Shown: positions 8,461 through 17,608, counted from the first letter of the stretch. The stretch is DNA of 64,000 nt from an uncultured Collinsella sp. (GCA_958439425.1 CAUBVH010000008.1:1-64000); one strand, 5' to 3'. Program-made: numbers and translations. Notes: generated from the sequence alone by a model not told the origin.

Positions 8461-9186
8461 TTGGCTTTATCTCAACGACTCGCGCGCGCCCAGGAAATCC
8501 TGGGCCACGAGTTCAATAACAAGGTGCTGCTGCGTGCGGCGCTCACGCACCCCTCTGCCGTGGAAGGTCAGCCCGTCTCGGCGAGCTATGAGCGCCTTGA
8601 GTTTTTGGGCGATTCCATTTTGGGCGCCGTGGTTGCCCGCTCGCTCTTTGAGTCCTATCCGGAGTTTGACGAGGGCAAGCTTACGCGCCTGAAGGTGTCG
8701 CTCGTCTCGGGTGCCACGCTGTCCGAGGTGTCCCATGAGCTGGGCATCGACGACATCATCATCTTTGGTGCCTCCGAGACCGGTACCGGCGCGCGCGGCC
8801 TGCACTCGGCGCTCGAGAACGTCTACGAGTCGCTCGTGGGCGCGCTGTATCTGGATGCTGGCTGGGATGCGGCGGCGGAGTTCATTCACCGTACGCTTAA
8901 GCCGCACCTGGCCTCCGAGCGTGCCGAGCACCCCGCGAACCCCAAGTCGTTCTTGCAGGAGTGCGTGCAGGCCGACGGCCACGAGCCTCCGGCGTACAAG
9001 CTCGTTGGCTCTGAGGGCCCGGCGCACGCACCGACCTTTACCGCCGTGGTGCTCATCGACGGTATTCGCCAGGGCCGCGGCACCGGTTCCTCCAAGAAGG
9101 AGGCCGAGGGAGCCGCTGCGCTCGAGGCGCTCGACCGCATGGGTTACACCACTAACGGCGTGATTCTCAACAAGAAGCCTGTTTAA
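8461..9186 (+). CDS. rnc: Ribonuclease III
   Basis: RNase III cleaves double-stranded RNA in rRNA maturation and mRNA decay. The 241-residue protein has the signature ERLEFLGDSILG near residue 42, with the catalytic acidic residues, ENVYESLVGALYLDAGW near residue 120, and a C-terminal double-stranded-RNA-binding domain (residues about 155-230). The start is an unusual TTG at 8461, decided by AAGGAGG at 8446-8452 inside the acpP end. smc follows after 10 bases, the same order as in Bacillus. Confidence 0.95.
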   Translation: MALSQRLARAQEILGHEFNNKVLLRAALTHPSAVEGQPVSASYERLEFLGDSILGAVVARSLFESYPEFDEGKLTRLKVSLVSGATLSEVSHELGIDDIIIFGASETGTGARGLHSALENVYESLVGALYLDAGWDAAAEFIHRTLKPHLASERAEHPANPKSFLQECVQADGHEPPAYKLVGSEGPAHAPTFTAVVLIDGIRQGRGTGSSKKEAEGAAALEALDRMGYTTNGVILNKKPV

Positions 9187-9196
9187 GCGAGGAACC

Positions 9197-12100
9197 GTGC
9201 ATCTCAAGTCCCTCACGCTCAAAGGGTTCAAGTCGTTTGCCGACCGCGCCCATATGACGTTTGAGCCGGGCCTAACCGTCATCGTCGGTCCCAACGGCTC
9301 GGGAAAATCGAACATCTCCGACTCGATTCTGTGGGTCCTGGGCGAGCAGAGCGCCAAGCAGCTGCGCGGCCAGGCCATGGAGGACGTCATCTTCTCGGGC
9401 TCGTCGGCGCGCAAGCCGGTGGGTGTGGCCGAGGTCACGCTGGTGCTCGATAATTCGGACCATATGCTGCCTGTCGACTTTGACGAGGTGGCTATCACCC
9501 GCCGCATGTATCGCTCGGGCGAAAGCGAGTACCTCATCAACTCGAGCCCGTGCCGCCTGATGGACATCCAGGACATCCTGCACGATTCGGGACTGGGCAA
9601 GGATACGCATTCCATCATCAGCCAGGGCAAGCTCGATGCCATTTTGCAGAGCCGCCCTGAGGAGCGCCGTGCCCTCATTGAGGAGGCCGCCGGCATCTCC
9701 AAGCACAAGCGTCGTAAGGAGCGTGCGCTTAAAAAGATCAAGTCGATGGACGAGCACCTAACACGTGCCCGCGATATCAACAAGGAAATCGCCCGTCAGT
9801 TGCGACCGCTGGAGCGTCAGGTCGATCGCGCGCGCAAGTACAAAGAGCTGTCCTCGCGCGCGAACGAGCTTACGCAGATGCTGGCCGTTGACGAACTGCG
9901 TTCGCTGCAGTCGCAGTGGAACGATCTGGAGAGTCGCTCCAAGGAGGGCGCTGCCGAGCTTGAGCTTGCGCAATACCGCTTGGGCGAAAAGGAGCGCGAG
10001 CTCGAGAAGCTCCAAGTTATGCTCGAGGAAAAGGGCCTGTTTGTGGGCGACTTGGGCGAGCAGCGCCGCCATATGCAAGATGTGGTCGGTCGCATTAACT
10101 CCGACATGCGTCTGCTCGAGGAAAAGGGCCATAACATGGTGTCGCGCCTGTCCGACATGCGCGGCCAGATTTCGAGCTCCGAGCATCAGCGCCGTCGCGT
10201 GGTCGAGGAGCTCGAGGATGCGCGTGCCCAGCTTGAGGAAGTGACCGGTGCGCATATGCAGGCCCAGGAGGACGTTGACGCCGCCGGTCCTGCCGCCGCA
10301 GCGCTCCACGAGCGTCGCGTTGCGCTCGACAATCAGATTTCGCAGCTTACGCGCGAGCAGCGCGATGTGCAGCGCGTTGCCGATGATGCTGCGCTCGAGC
10401 TCGCCAAGGTAAAGGATTCGCTTTCCAATGCCGAGGTCGAGGACAACATGTATGCCTCGCGCCTGGAGCAGATCGATGAGCAGCTCGAGGAGGTCACGGC
10501 ATCGCTTGATAGCCGTCGCGACCGTGCTGAGGAGCTTGAGAGCGCCCTTGAGGCGGCTCGTCAGGCCCAGATTGATGCGCGCGAGGCCACCGAGACGGCG
10601 CGCGCTGCCCTCAAGGACCTGCGTGCCCGCGAGAGCGAGGCGCGCAACAAGCTGTCTGAGGTTCGCTCGGAGCTTGCCAGCCAAAAGAAACTCGATGCCC
10701 GCATGGCTGATAGCTCGCCGCTCGTAAGCCGTCTGGTGGGCGCGCTGGGCGACGATGTTTCGGGCCGTCTGGGCGAAGTGCTCGAGGCACCGCGTGAGCT
10801 TGAGGGCCTGGTTGAGCAGCTGCTCGCCGGTGATATCGATGCTCTGTTGTTCGATAACGCTGCTGCACTTGAGCGTGCCGGTCGTGCGGCTCTGGACCAA
10901 AAGAAGGCCTCGGGCGAGGCGCTGCTGGTGGCGCGCGGCGTGAGTGGCTCTGCGGCCGCCGAGGGTGCCGCCGGTACCCGTCTTGTTGACCGCCTGTCCG
11001 TGCGCGCCGGTTATGGTCCGGTTGTCGAGGCACTGCTCGGCGGCTATTACGTGGTCGATGATTTGGCCACCGCGCTGGCCGCGCCCGTCGTTGACGGTGT
11101 GACCTACGTGACGCCCGATGGTGCCCGCGTGAGCTGTGGCGGCCTGGTTCGCGTGGGGCTTGATGCCGGCGAGGCTTCGGGTGCCTTGGAGCGTAAACGT
11201 CGTATCCGCGAGCTGGAAGGCCTGGAGCCCGATCTCGCTGCCGTGTTTGAGCATGTTTTGGATCAGGTCGTCGAGGCCAATACTGCCGTTGAGGAGGCCC
11301 ATGCTGCCGAGGGCGATGCTGCTGGCGAGATTGCCCGCCTTGAGGGCGAGCGTCGCTCCCTGCTGTCCGAGATCGGCCGCCTGGAGCAGAGTGCCAACAA
11401 TGCCGAGGTCGAGCGGGTACGGATTTCCAAGCGCCGCGAGCAGGCTGCCGAGGCCGTACGTGCCGCACGTCCGCGCGTGGATGAACTTACCCGTTCACGT
11501 GACGAGGCCCGTGCGCAGGCGAGTGACTTGGGCTTGCAGATTGCCGAGGCCAACGACGATCTCGATCGCGTTCGGCGCGATGACTCCGAGGCCGCCGGTA
11601 AGCTCGCCGACGCCAAGGTTCGCCTAGCTCAGACGAGCGAGCGCCTGCGATCGCTGAAGGGCCGCGTGCCCGACCTGGAGCATCGTCTTGAGGGCATCGA
11701 CCGCCGTATCCGCGGAACACGCCAGGCCTCGCGCTCACTCGAGCTGTTGCGTCTGCGCGTCGACCCCATGCACGAGCGCTATTCGGCCCTGCTGGAGCGC
11801 GCATCGGATTGGGCAGCGCGCCTGCGTGACCAGGCCTCTCTGGAAGAGGCGGACTCCGCTTCGCTCAAGAAGACCATCGAGGATGCCAAGGCCGAGGTCT
11901 CCCGTGCCAAGGAGCGGGTTGATGCCGCCACGGCGACGCAAAATGAGTTCAAGGTTGCGCGTGGCAAGCTCGAGGTGCAGGTAGAGGCCGCCATTAAGGC
12001 CATTACCGCCGATGGCACCACGATACTCGAGGAAGCGCTCATGCTTCCCGCGCCCACGGACCGCGATGCCGCCGAGCGCGAGCTCAACCAGCTTGTGCGT

Positions 12101-12733
12101 CAGATCAACAATCTGGGCCCTGTGAACCAAGTTGCCATGGAGGAGTACGAGCAGCTCAAGCGCCGCGCCGACTACATCGAGGAGCAACTTGCCGATCTGG
12201 AGAGCGCGCGCAAGGCGCTCACCAAGATCACCGTGGCCATTGATCGCAAGATGCGCAAGGCGTTCCTGGTGACGTTTGAAAAGGTTGATGCGAATTTCCG
12301 CGAGATCTTCGCCATGCTCTTCCCGGGCGGCCAGGCACATTTGGAGATGACCGACCCCGAGCATCCGGCCGAGACGGGCATCGAGGTCGTGGCGCAGCCG
12401 CGCGGCAAGCGCATCACCAAGATGATGCTCATGTCGGGTGGCGAGAAGAGCCTGACGGCGCTCGCCCTGCTCTTTGCCGTATACCGTACGCGCACGGTGC
12501 CGTTCTATGTGCTGGACGAGGTCGAGGCTGCGCTCGACGACGCCAACCTGTCCAAGCTCATCGGCGCCCTCGATGTGCTGCGTTCCGATACGCAGCTCTT
12601 GGTAATCTCGCATCAGCGCCGTACTATGGAGGATGCTGACGTTCTCTACGGCGTCTCGATGCAAGCCGACGGCGTCAGTCGCGTCGTCTCGCAAAAACTC
12701 GATCGCGAAACCGGAAAGGTCGTGAATGCATAA
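9197..12733 (+). CDS. smc: Chromosome segregation ATPase SMC
   Basis: SMC forms the condensin core that compacts and segregates the chromosome. At 1178 residues it is full length. The N-terminal Walker A is GPNGSGKSN near residue 32. Long coiled coils span about 165-490 and 670-1000 around a Gly-rich hinge (about 500-650). The C-terminal signature LMSGGEKSLTALALLFA near 1077 leads into Walker B FYVLDEVEAALDDAN. The start is GTG at 9197 with GCGAGGAA upstream. It ends in a TAATG overlap with ftsY. ScpA and ScpB are not encoded in this window. Confidence 0.97.
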   Translation: MHLKSLTLKGFKSFADRAHMTFEPGLTVIVGPNGSGKSNISDSILWVLGEQSAKQLRGQAMEDVIFSGSSARKPVGVAEVTLVLDNSDHMLPVDFDEVAITRRMYRSGESEYLINSSPCRLMDIQDILHDSGLGKDTHSIISQGKLDAILQSRPEERRALIEEAAGISKHKRRKERALKKIKSMDEHLTRARDINKEIARQLRPLERQVDRARKYKELSSRANELTQMLAVDELRSLQSQWNDLESRSKEGAAELELAQYRLGEKERELEKLQVMLEEKGLFVGDLGEQRRHMQDVVGRINSDMRLLEEKGHNMVSRLSDMRGQISSSEHQRRRVVEELEDARAQLEEVTGAHMQAQEDVDAAGPAAAALHERRVALDNQISQLTREQRDVQRVADDAALELAKVKDSLSNAEVEDNMYASRLEQIDEQLEEVTASLDSRRDRAEELESALEAARQAQIDAREATETARAALKDLRARESEARNKLSEVRSELASQKKLDARMADSSPLVSRLVGALGDDVSGRLGEVLEAPRELEGLVEQLLAGDIDALLFDNAAALERAGRAALDQKKASGEALLVARGVSGSAAAEGAAGTRLVDRLSVRAGYGPVVEALLGGYYVVDDLATALAAPVVDGVTYVTPDGARVSCGGLVRVGLDAGEASGALERKRRIRELEGLEPDLAAVFEHVLDQVVEANTAVEEAHAAEGDAAGEIARLEGERRSLLSEIGRLEQSANNAEVERVRISKRREQAAEAVRAARPRVDELTRSRDEARAQASDLGLQIAEANDDLDRVRRDDSEAAGKLADAKVRLAQTSERLRSLKGRVPDLEHRLEGIDRRIRGTRQASRSLELLRLRVDPMHERYSALLERASDWAARLRDQASLEEADSASLKKTIEDAKAEVSRAKERVDAATATQNEFKVARGKLEVQVEAAIKAITADGTTILEEALMLPAPTDRDAAERELNQLVRQINNLGPVNQVAMEEYEQLKRRADYIEEQLADLESARKALTKITVAIDRKMRKAFLVTFEKVDANFREIFAMLFPGGQAHLEMTDPEHPAETGIEVVAQPRGKRITKMMLMSGGEKSLTALALLFAVYRTRTVPFYVLDEVEAALDDANLSKLIGALDVLRSDTQLLVISHQRRTMEDADVLYGVSMQADGVSRVVSQKLDRETGKVVNA

Positions 12734-13650
12734 TGGGATTCTTTGACGCACTCTCGCGCGGACTTGAGCGCAGTCGCGAGGCCCTCAACGAGGTCTTCTA
12801 CTTTGGTGGCGAGGTCGACGAGGATTTTTGGGAGGACCTTGAGGACACCCTCGTCATGGGTGACATGGGTGCCGAGGTCGCTATTCAGGTCTCCGATGAA
12901 CTGCGCGACGCCGCCGCCAAGAAGAACCTCAAGACCGCCCCGCAGCTTCGCCGCGCCCTGGCCGAGCAGCTCGAGGGCCATTTTGTGCCTGTTGAGCGCG
13001 ATCCGTTTTCCGACACGCCGAGCTGCGTGCTGTTTGTCGGCATCAACGGTGCCGGCAAGACCACGACGGTCGGCAAGATTGCGAGCGCCATGGCCGCCCG
13101 CGGCAAGAACGTGGTGATCGGTTCGGCCGACACCTTCCGCGCCGCCGCCATCGAGCAGCTCGATGTGTGGGGCCAGCGTGCCGGCGTGCCCGTCATCAAG
13201 CGTGACCGCGGCTCCGATCCGGCGAGCGTGTGCTATGACGTGCTCGACGAGGCCGATAAGCGCGGCAGCGACCAGGTGCTCATTGATACCGCCGGTCGTC
13301 TGCACACGAGCCCCGAGCTCATGCGCGAGCTCGCCAAGGTGGTCAACGTGACGCGTAAGCGCGCCGCAAATATGGCCGCCGGTCCCATGCCGGTCTCGGT
13401 CGTGCTTGTAATCGATGCCGCCACTGGCCAGAACGGTCTGAACCAGGCGCTCGAGTTTAACGAGGCGCTGGGCCTGGACGGTATTATCATGACTAAGCTC
13501 GACGGCACGGCTAAGGGCGGTATTGCCATGGCCGTGGCCGAGAAGCTCAAGCTCCCGATCCTGCGCATCGGCGTGGGCGAGCAGGTCGATGACCTGCAGG
13601 AGTTTAACGCCAAAGATTTCTGCCGCGCCCTGGTGGGCGAGTCCAATTAA
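12733..13650 (+). CDS. ftsY: Signal recognition particle receptor FtsY
   Basis: FtsY is the SRP-receptor GTPase that docks ribosome-Ffh complexes at the membrane. The 305-residue protein consists of the NG domain only and lacks the long acidic N-terminal region of E. coli FtsY, as is common in Gram-positives. GTPase motifs are GINGAGKTTTVGKI near residue 106, DTFRAAAIEQL, DTAGRLHTS near 190 and TKLDGTAKGG near 254. It overlaps smc by one base and is followed by ffh after 10 bases, so both SRP-pathway GTPases are probably cotranscribed. Confidence 0.96.
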   Translation: MGFFDALSRGLERSREALNEVFYFGGEVDEDFWEDLEDTLVMGDMGAEVAIQVSDELRDAAAKKNLKTAPQLRRALAEQLEGHFVPVERDPFSDTPSCVLFVGINGAGKTTTVGKIASAMAARGKNVVIGSADTFRAAAIEQLDVWGQRAGVPVIKRDRGSDPASVCYDVLDEADKRGSDQVLIDTAGRLHTSPELMRELAKVVNVTRKRAANMAAGPMPVSVVLVIDAATGQNGLNQALEFNEALGLDGIIMTKLDGTAKGGIAMAVAEKLKLPILRIGVGEQVDDLQEFNAKDFCRALVGESN

Positions 13651-13660
13651 GGAGTGACTA

Positions 13661-15136
13661 GTGTTTGATTCTCTGAGCGATCGCCTCAACGACACATTTG
13701 ACCGCTTGCGCGGCAAGGGTAAACTGACCGAGGCCGATATCACTTCGGCCATGCGCGATATTCGCATGGCGCTGCTCGAGGCCGACGTTAACTTTAAGGT
13801 TGTCAAGGAGTTCGTTGCCAAGACCAAGGAGCGCTGCATGACCGCCGAGGTCATGGAGTCGTTGTCGCCGGCGCAAAACGTCGTCAAGATCGTGCTCGAC
13901 GAGCTCACCGAGATGCTCGGCTCAACCGAGAGCAAGCTCGTCTTTAGCAACCGCATTCCCAATGTCATCATGCTCGTGGGCCTGCAGGGCTCCGGTAAGA
14001 CCACGGCTGCCATAAAGCTTGCCTACCTGCTCAAGAAGCAGGGCCGCTCGCCGTTGCTCGCCGCGTGCGACGTCTACCGTCCCGCCGCTGCCGACCAGCT
14101 GGCCACGCTCGGTGGAGAGATCGGCGTTCCGGTCTTCCGCGGCGACGGCGCGCACCCGGTCGACATCGCCAAGGGTGCCATTCAGGAGGCCGTCGACCAC
14201 CTGCGTGACGTGGTCATTGTCGATACCGCCGGTCGTCTTCAGATCGACGAGCAGATGATGCAGGAGGCCGTCGACATCAAGAAGGCCGTCAAGCCCGACC
14301 AGGTGCTGATGGTCGTCGATGCCATGACCGGCCAGGATATCGTTAACGTCGTCTCGACCTTCGCCGATCGCACCGACTTTGACGGCGTGATCATCTCCAA
14401 GCTCGACGGTGACGCCCGTGGCGGTGGCGCACTTTCGGTGCGTCAGGTGACCGGCAAGCCCATCAAGTTCGTGAGCATGGGCGAGAAACCCGATTCTCTT
14501 GAGCCGTTCTATCCCGATCGCATGGCCAAGCGAATCTTGGGCATGGGCGACGTCGTCGGCATCATCGAGAAGGCCCAGGAGGCAGCCGATGCAGAGCAGC
14601 TCGAGGCTGCCGAGCGTATGCTGCGCGAGGGCTTCACCATGAACGACATGCTCGACCAGATGAAAGCCGTCAAGAAGATGGGCGGCATGAAGGGTATCCT
14701 GGGCATGCTCCCCGGTGGTCAGCGTGCACTCAACCAGATGGGCGGCAACCTGGACGAGGGCATCTTCGATAAGAACGAGGCCATCATCATGTCGATGACC
14801 AAGGAGGAGCGCCTGCGTCCCTCCATCATCAACGGTCAGCGTCGCGCGCGTATTGCCAAGGGCGCCGGCGTAACCCCCACCGAGGTCAACAGCCTTATGA
14901 AGCAGTGGGGCGAGATGAATAAGATGATGGGCCGCATGCGCACGATGGCCAATCAGGCACAGGCCGGCGGCAAGAAGGGCAAAAAGGGCAAGAAGGGCAA
15001 AAAGATGCGCATGCCCAATATCCCTGGGCTGGACGCTATGGGTCTGGGCGGCATGGGCGGCCTGGGTACGGGCGGTCCCAAGTCCGATATGGAGCTGCTG
15101 CGCCAGATGGAAGCGCAGATGCGTAATAAGAAATAG
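13661..15136 (+). CDS. ffh: Signal recognition particle protein Ffh
   Basis: Ffh binds signal sequences and 4.5S RNA. The 491-residue protein has an N domain, then a G domain with GLQGSGKTTAAIKL near residue 107, DTAGRLQID near 190 and SKLDGDARGG near 248, and a Met-rich M domain from about residue 325. The C-terminus has an unusual run of GKK repeats (residues about 437-448), then a Met/Gly-rich tail. The start is GTG at 13661 with GGAG upstream. A terminator at 15162 ends the smc-ftsY-ffh unit. Confidence 0.97.
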   Translation: MFDSLSDRLNDTFDRLRGKGKLTEADITSAMRDIRMALLEADVNFKVVKEFVAKTKERCMTAEVMESLSPAQNVVKIVLDELTEMLGSTESKLVFSNRIPNVIMLVGLQGSGKTTAAIKLAYLLKKQGRSPLLAACDVYRPAAADQLATLGGEIGVPVFRGDGAHPVDIAKGAIQEAVDHLRDVVIVDTAGRLQIDEQMMQEAVDIKKAVKPDQVLMVVDAMTGQDIVNVVSTFADRTDFDGVIISKLDGDARGGGALSVRQVTGKPIKFVSMGEKPDSLEPFYPDRMAKRILGMGDVVGIIEKAQEAADAEQLEAAERMLREGFTMNDMLDQMKAVKKMGGMKGILGMLPGGQRALNQMGGNLDEGIFDKNEAIIMSMTKEERLRPSIINGQRRARIAKGAGVTPTEVNSLMKQWGEMNKMMGRMRTMANQAQAGGKKGKKGKKGKKMRMPNIPGLDAMGLGGMGGLGTGGPKSDMELLRQMEAQMRNKK

Positions 15137-15161
15137 AGCTGTAATTCCAGCTTGATATGGC

Positions 15162-15193
15162 AAAGGCCACTCGGATGCTACCGGGTGGCCTTT
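15162..15193 (+). terminator. Terminator after ffh, shared with the convergent gene
   Basis: AAAGGCCAC and GTGGCCTTT arms, extended by TCGG/CCGG, form a strong hairpin with A residues on one side and T residues on the other. It can therefore end both ffh (+) and the convergent DUF134-NifX gene (-). Confidence 0.75.
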
Positions 15194-15256
15194 GTTGTTG
15201 GCTTTGATTGTTGGGTTGCGTTCGGCTTCGCGCCCCGAGCTCGCGGTGCCGTGCCG

Positions 15257-16021
15257 TTAGTGGCAGCCGCAGCCCTCGTGGCCTTCGTGGTCGTGGTGGC
15301 CGTGGCAGCCGCAGAACCCGCCATGCTCATGGGTGTGCTCGTGGTCGTGGCTGTGGCAGCTGCACGTGGCCTCGCCGTTCTGTGCGAGCGTGCCGGCGAT
15401 AAGGGCCTCGACGCAAGCGTCGCAGCTGCCCTGGGCACCTGCGTATACCGTGATGCCGGCTTGAGCAAGCGCGTTGATAGCGCCTCCGCCGATGCCGCCG
15501 CAGATGAGCGTGTCCACGCCGCCGTTGGCGAGCAGGCCCGCAAGTGCGCCGTGGCCGGTGCCGCCGGTGCCCACGACCTGCTCGTTGAGTACTTTGCCGT
15601 CCTGAATGTCGTAGATCTTGAACTGCTCGCTGCGGCCAAAGTGCATAAAGATGTTGCCGTTGTCGTACGTGGTTGCCACCCTCATGGTGCCGACCTCCTT
15701 TGCTGGCCATGCGGCCGTTGTCGTGGTGATGGGGGAGTATGCGATGTTACCGCCTTCGATGACGATCGCCCGTCCGTTGACCAGCGCGTTTGCCACCTTG
15801 CGATGCGCGCGGCTGCAGATTGCCGCCACCGTGGCGCGGGCAATGCCCATCTGCTGTGCGACTGCCTCTTGGTTAAGGCCTTCCAGGTCGCACAGGCGCA
15901 GTACCTCGAGTTCGTCAATCGTCATGTCGATGGCGTCTCCGCTCGCCAGGCCATCGGGGGTAAAACCGCGATATTCGGGGATGATCCCAACGCGACGCAG
16001 TTTCTCGCGTCTTCCGGCCAT
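15257..16021 (-). CDS. DUF134 DNA-binding / NifX-like metal-cofactor domain fusion
   Basis: This 254-residue protein has an N-terminal DUF134 domain (about 1-95) with a helix-turn-helix around LNQEAVAQQMGIARATV. Next comes a dinitrogenase iron-molybdenum cofactor (NifX/NafY-type) domain (about 112-215), seen as VATTYDNGNIFMHFGRSEQF through ICGGIGGGAINAL. A His/Cys-rich tail ends the protein (about 220-254, with repeated HDH/HEH and CGC). The start is ATG at 16021 with TAAGGAG seven to twelve bases upstream; GTG 16027 lies within that site. A perfect palindrome at 16036-16047 lies just upstream, suggesting autoregulation. No nitrogenase genes are nearby, so a metal- or Fe-S-sensing regulator is the best inference; the ligand is unknown. 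Confidence 0.82.
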   Translation of the reverse strand: MAGRREKLRRVGIIPEYRGFTPDGLASGDAIDMTIDELEVLRLCDLEGLNQEAVAQQMGIARATVAAICSRAHRKVANALVNGRAIVIEGGNIAYSPITTTTAAWPAKEVGTMRVATTYDNGNIFMHFGRSEQFKIYDIQDGKVLNEQVVGTGGTGHGALAGLLANGGVDTLICGGIGGGAINALAQAGITVYAGAQGSCDACVEALIAGTLAQNGEATCSCHSHDHEHTHEHGGFCGCHGHHDHEGHEGCGCH

Positions 16022-16035
16022 ACGCACTCCTTATC

Positions 16036-16047
16036 TGACATATGTCA
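16036..16047. promoter_or_regulatory. Perfect palindrome, candidate operator (site 1)
   Basis: TGACATATGTCA is a perfect 12-base palindrome located 15 bases upstream of the DUF134-NifX start codon. A near-identical copy lies 53 bases away at 16089. The pair occupies the space between divergent genes, as expected for a dimeric regulator. The binding protein is inferred to be the DUF134 protein. Confidence 0.55.
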
Positions 16048-16088
16048 ACAATAGAATAACGAACGTGCAGATTTACGCAAGGGATTTC

Positions 16089-16100
16089 TGGCATATGTCA
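16089..16100. promoter_or_regulatory. Near-perfect palindrome, candidate operator (site 2)
   Basis: TGGCATATGTCA differs from site 1 at one position. It lies 88 bases upstream of thyA and 68 bases upstream of the divergent regulator start, in a position to affect either promoter. Confidence 0.5.
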
Positions 16101-16187
16101 GAAAACGAGGGCTTATGTTTGGGCTGTGGGGCCGCGTGCGCCTGGGCTACAATGAATCTCGCTTATAGGCGACTGACAGGAGGGTCA

Positions 16188-17036
16188 ATGAGCAAGGCTG
16201 ATCAACAGTTTGTAACCATGTGCCGCGATATTCTGGACCATGGCACCACCACCGAGGGCCAAAAGGTCCGTCCGGTGTGGGAGGACGGCACCCCTGCCTA
16301 TACCATTAAAAACTTTGGCGTTACGGCACGCTATGACCTGCGTGAGGAGTTTCCGGCGCTTACCCTGCGTCGTACGGCCCTCAAATCTGCCATGGATGAG
16401 ATCCTATGGATCTATCAAAAGAAGTCCAATAACGTGCATGACCTCAACAGCCATATTTGGGATGAGTGGGCTGACGAGACCGGCTCCATCGGTAAGGCCT
16501 ACGGGTATCAGATTGGGCAGAAGAGCCATTATGCCGAGGGCGATTTCGACCAGATGGACCGCGTTCTGTACGACCTTAAGAACACGCCGTACAGCCGCCG
16601 CATTATGACGAATACCTATGTGTTTAGCGATTTGTCCGAGATGCACCTGTATCCGTGCGCCTACAGCGTGACGTATAACGTGACGCAGCGCCCGCAGGAT
16701 GACAAACCGACGCTCAACATGATTCTCAACCAGCGCAGCCAGGACATTTTGGCCGCGAACAACTGGAATGTGTGCCAGTACGCCATCTTGCTGATGATGG
16801 TCGCGCAATCGGTCGATATGATTCCCGGCGAGCTGCTACATGTGATTGCCGATGCCCACATTTACGACCGTCATGTCGATATCGTCCGCGAGCTTATCGA
16901 GCGTCCGCAGTTTGCCGCGCCCAAGGTAACGCTTAACCCCGATGTGCATGACTTCTATGCGTTTACGACCGACGACCTGATTGTCGAGGGCTATGAGCAC
17001 GGCCCGCAGGTCAAGAACATCCCCATTGCGGTGTAG
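16188..17036 (+). CDS. thyA: Thymidylate synthase ThyA
   Basis: ThyA methylates dUMP to dTMP with methylenetetrahydrofolate. The 282-residue protein has the folate/dUMP-binding fold, with the catalytic cysteine in LYPCAYSVTYNV near residue 158, RSQDILAANNWNVCQYA near 184 (dUMP-binding, with Asn) and ADAHIYDRH near 224. The ATG at 16188 has CAGGAGGG at 16178-16184. An open frame continues upstream to 15618, but that part is antisense to the regulator gene and lacks homology. folA follows directly, a common folate-cycle pairing. Confidence 0.95.
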   Translation: MSKADQQFVTMCRDILDHGTTTEGQKVRPVWEDGTPAYTIKNFGVTARYDLREEFPALTLRRTALKSAMDEILWIYQKKSNNVHDLNSHIWDEWADETGSIGKAYGYQIGQKSHYAEGDFDQMDRVLYDLKNTPYSRRIMTNTYVFSDLSEMHLYPCAYSVTYNVTQRPQDDKPTLNMILNQRSQDILAANNWNVCQYAILLMMVAQSVDMIPGELLHVIADAHIYDRHVDIVRELIERPQFAAPKVTLNPDVHDFYAFTTDDLIVEGYEHGPQVKNIPIAV

Positions 17037-17045
17037 GTGACGCGC

Positions 17046-17564
17046 ATGACGTGTAAGCTTTCTGCCATTGTCGCCGTGTGCGATGACTGGGGCATTGGGT
17101 GCGAGGGCGACATGGTGGTGTCCAATCGCGCCGACATGCGCCATTTTGTGGCGTGCACCAAAGGGTGCCCGGTTATTATGGGACGCAAGACCCTGCTGAG
17201 TTTTCCCGGTGGGCGTCCGCTCAAGAACCGCCGCAATATCGTGCTCACGCGTGACGAGAGCTTTGCTGCCGAGGGCGTCGACGTGGTGCATAGCGTCGAC
17301 GAAGCGCTCGCCGTGGTTGCCGATGAGCCCGTTGCGTGGGTGATCGGCGGTGGCGAGGTGTATCGTCAGTTTTTGCCGTGCTGCGCGGAGGCCGAGGTCA
17401 CGCATAACCACTGCGTCCATCCCGTGGACACGTACTTTCCCGACTTGGACGCCGATCCCGCGTGGGAGATTGCGCGGCGTGGCGGGGTTGCCACGATTGC
17501 CTCGGGCGAGGGTGACGAGGGTCTCGATTATGAGTTCGTGACGTATCGTCGCGTTGAGGCATAA
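17046..17564 (+). CDS. folA: Dihydrofolate reductase
   Basis: DHFR regenerates tetrahydrofolate consumed by ThyA. The 172-residue protein begins KLSAIVAVCDDWGIGCEGDM, with an acidic active-site residue in SNRADMRHF, then GRKTLLSFPGGRPLKNRRNI (NADPH-binding) near residue 45, and VIGGGEVYRQFLP near 100. I chose ATG 17046 over GTG 17037, which directly abuts the thyA stop; both are in frame and give the same core. The gene is cotranscribed with thyA. Confidence 0.93.
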   Translation: MTCKLSAIVAVCDDWGIGCEGDMVVSNRADMRHFVACTKGCPVIMGRKTLLSFPGGRPLKNRRNIVLTRDESFAAEGVDVVHSVDEALAVVADEPVAWVIGGGEVYRQFLPCCAEAEVTHNHCVHPVDTYFPDLDADPAWEIARRGGVATIASGEGDEGLDYEFVTYRRVEA

Positions 17565-17608
17565 ATCGCCTGGCGTGAACGGTATCATCGGGTTGATTGA
17601 ATGCATGG

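Noticed and set aside
15152..16054. 300-codon Val/Ala-rich frame on the + strand
   Set aside because: It is the antisense reading of the DUF134-NifX gene. It runs through a terminator and has no ribosome site.
15618..16187. N-terminal extension of thyA by about 190 codons
   Set aside because: It is antisense to the DUF134-NifX gene, lacks homology, and the ATG at 16188 has an excellent ribosome site.
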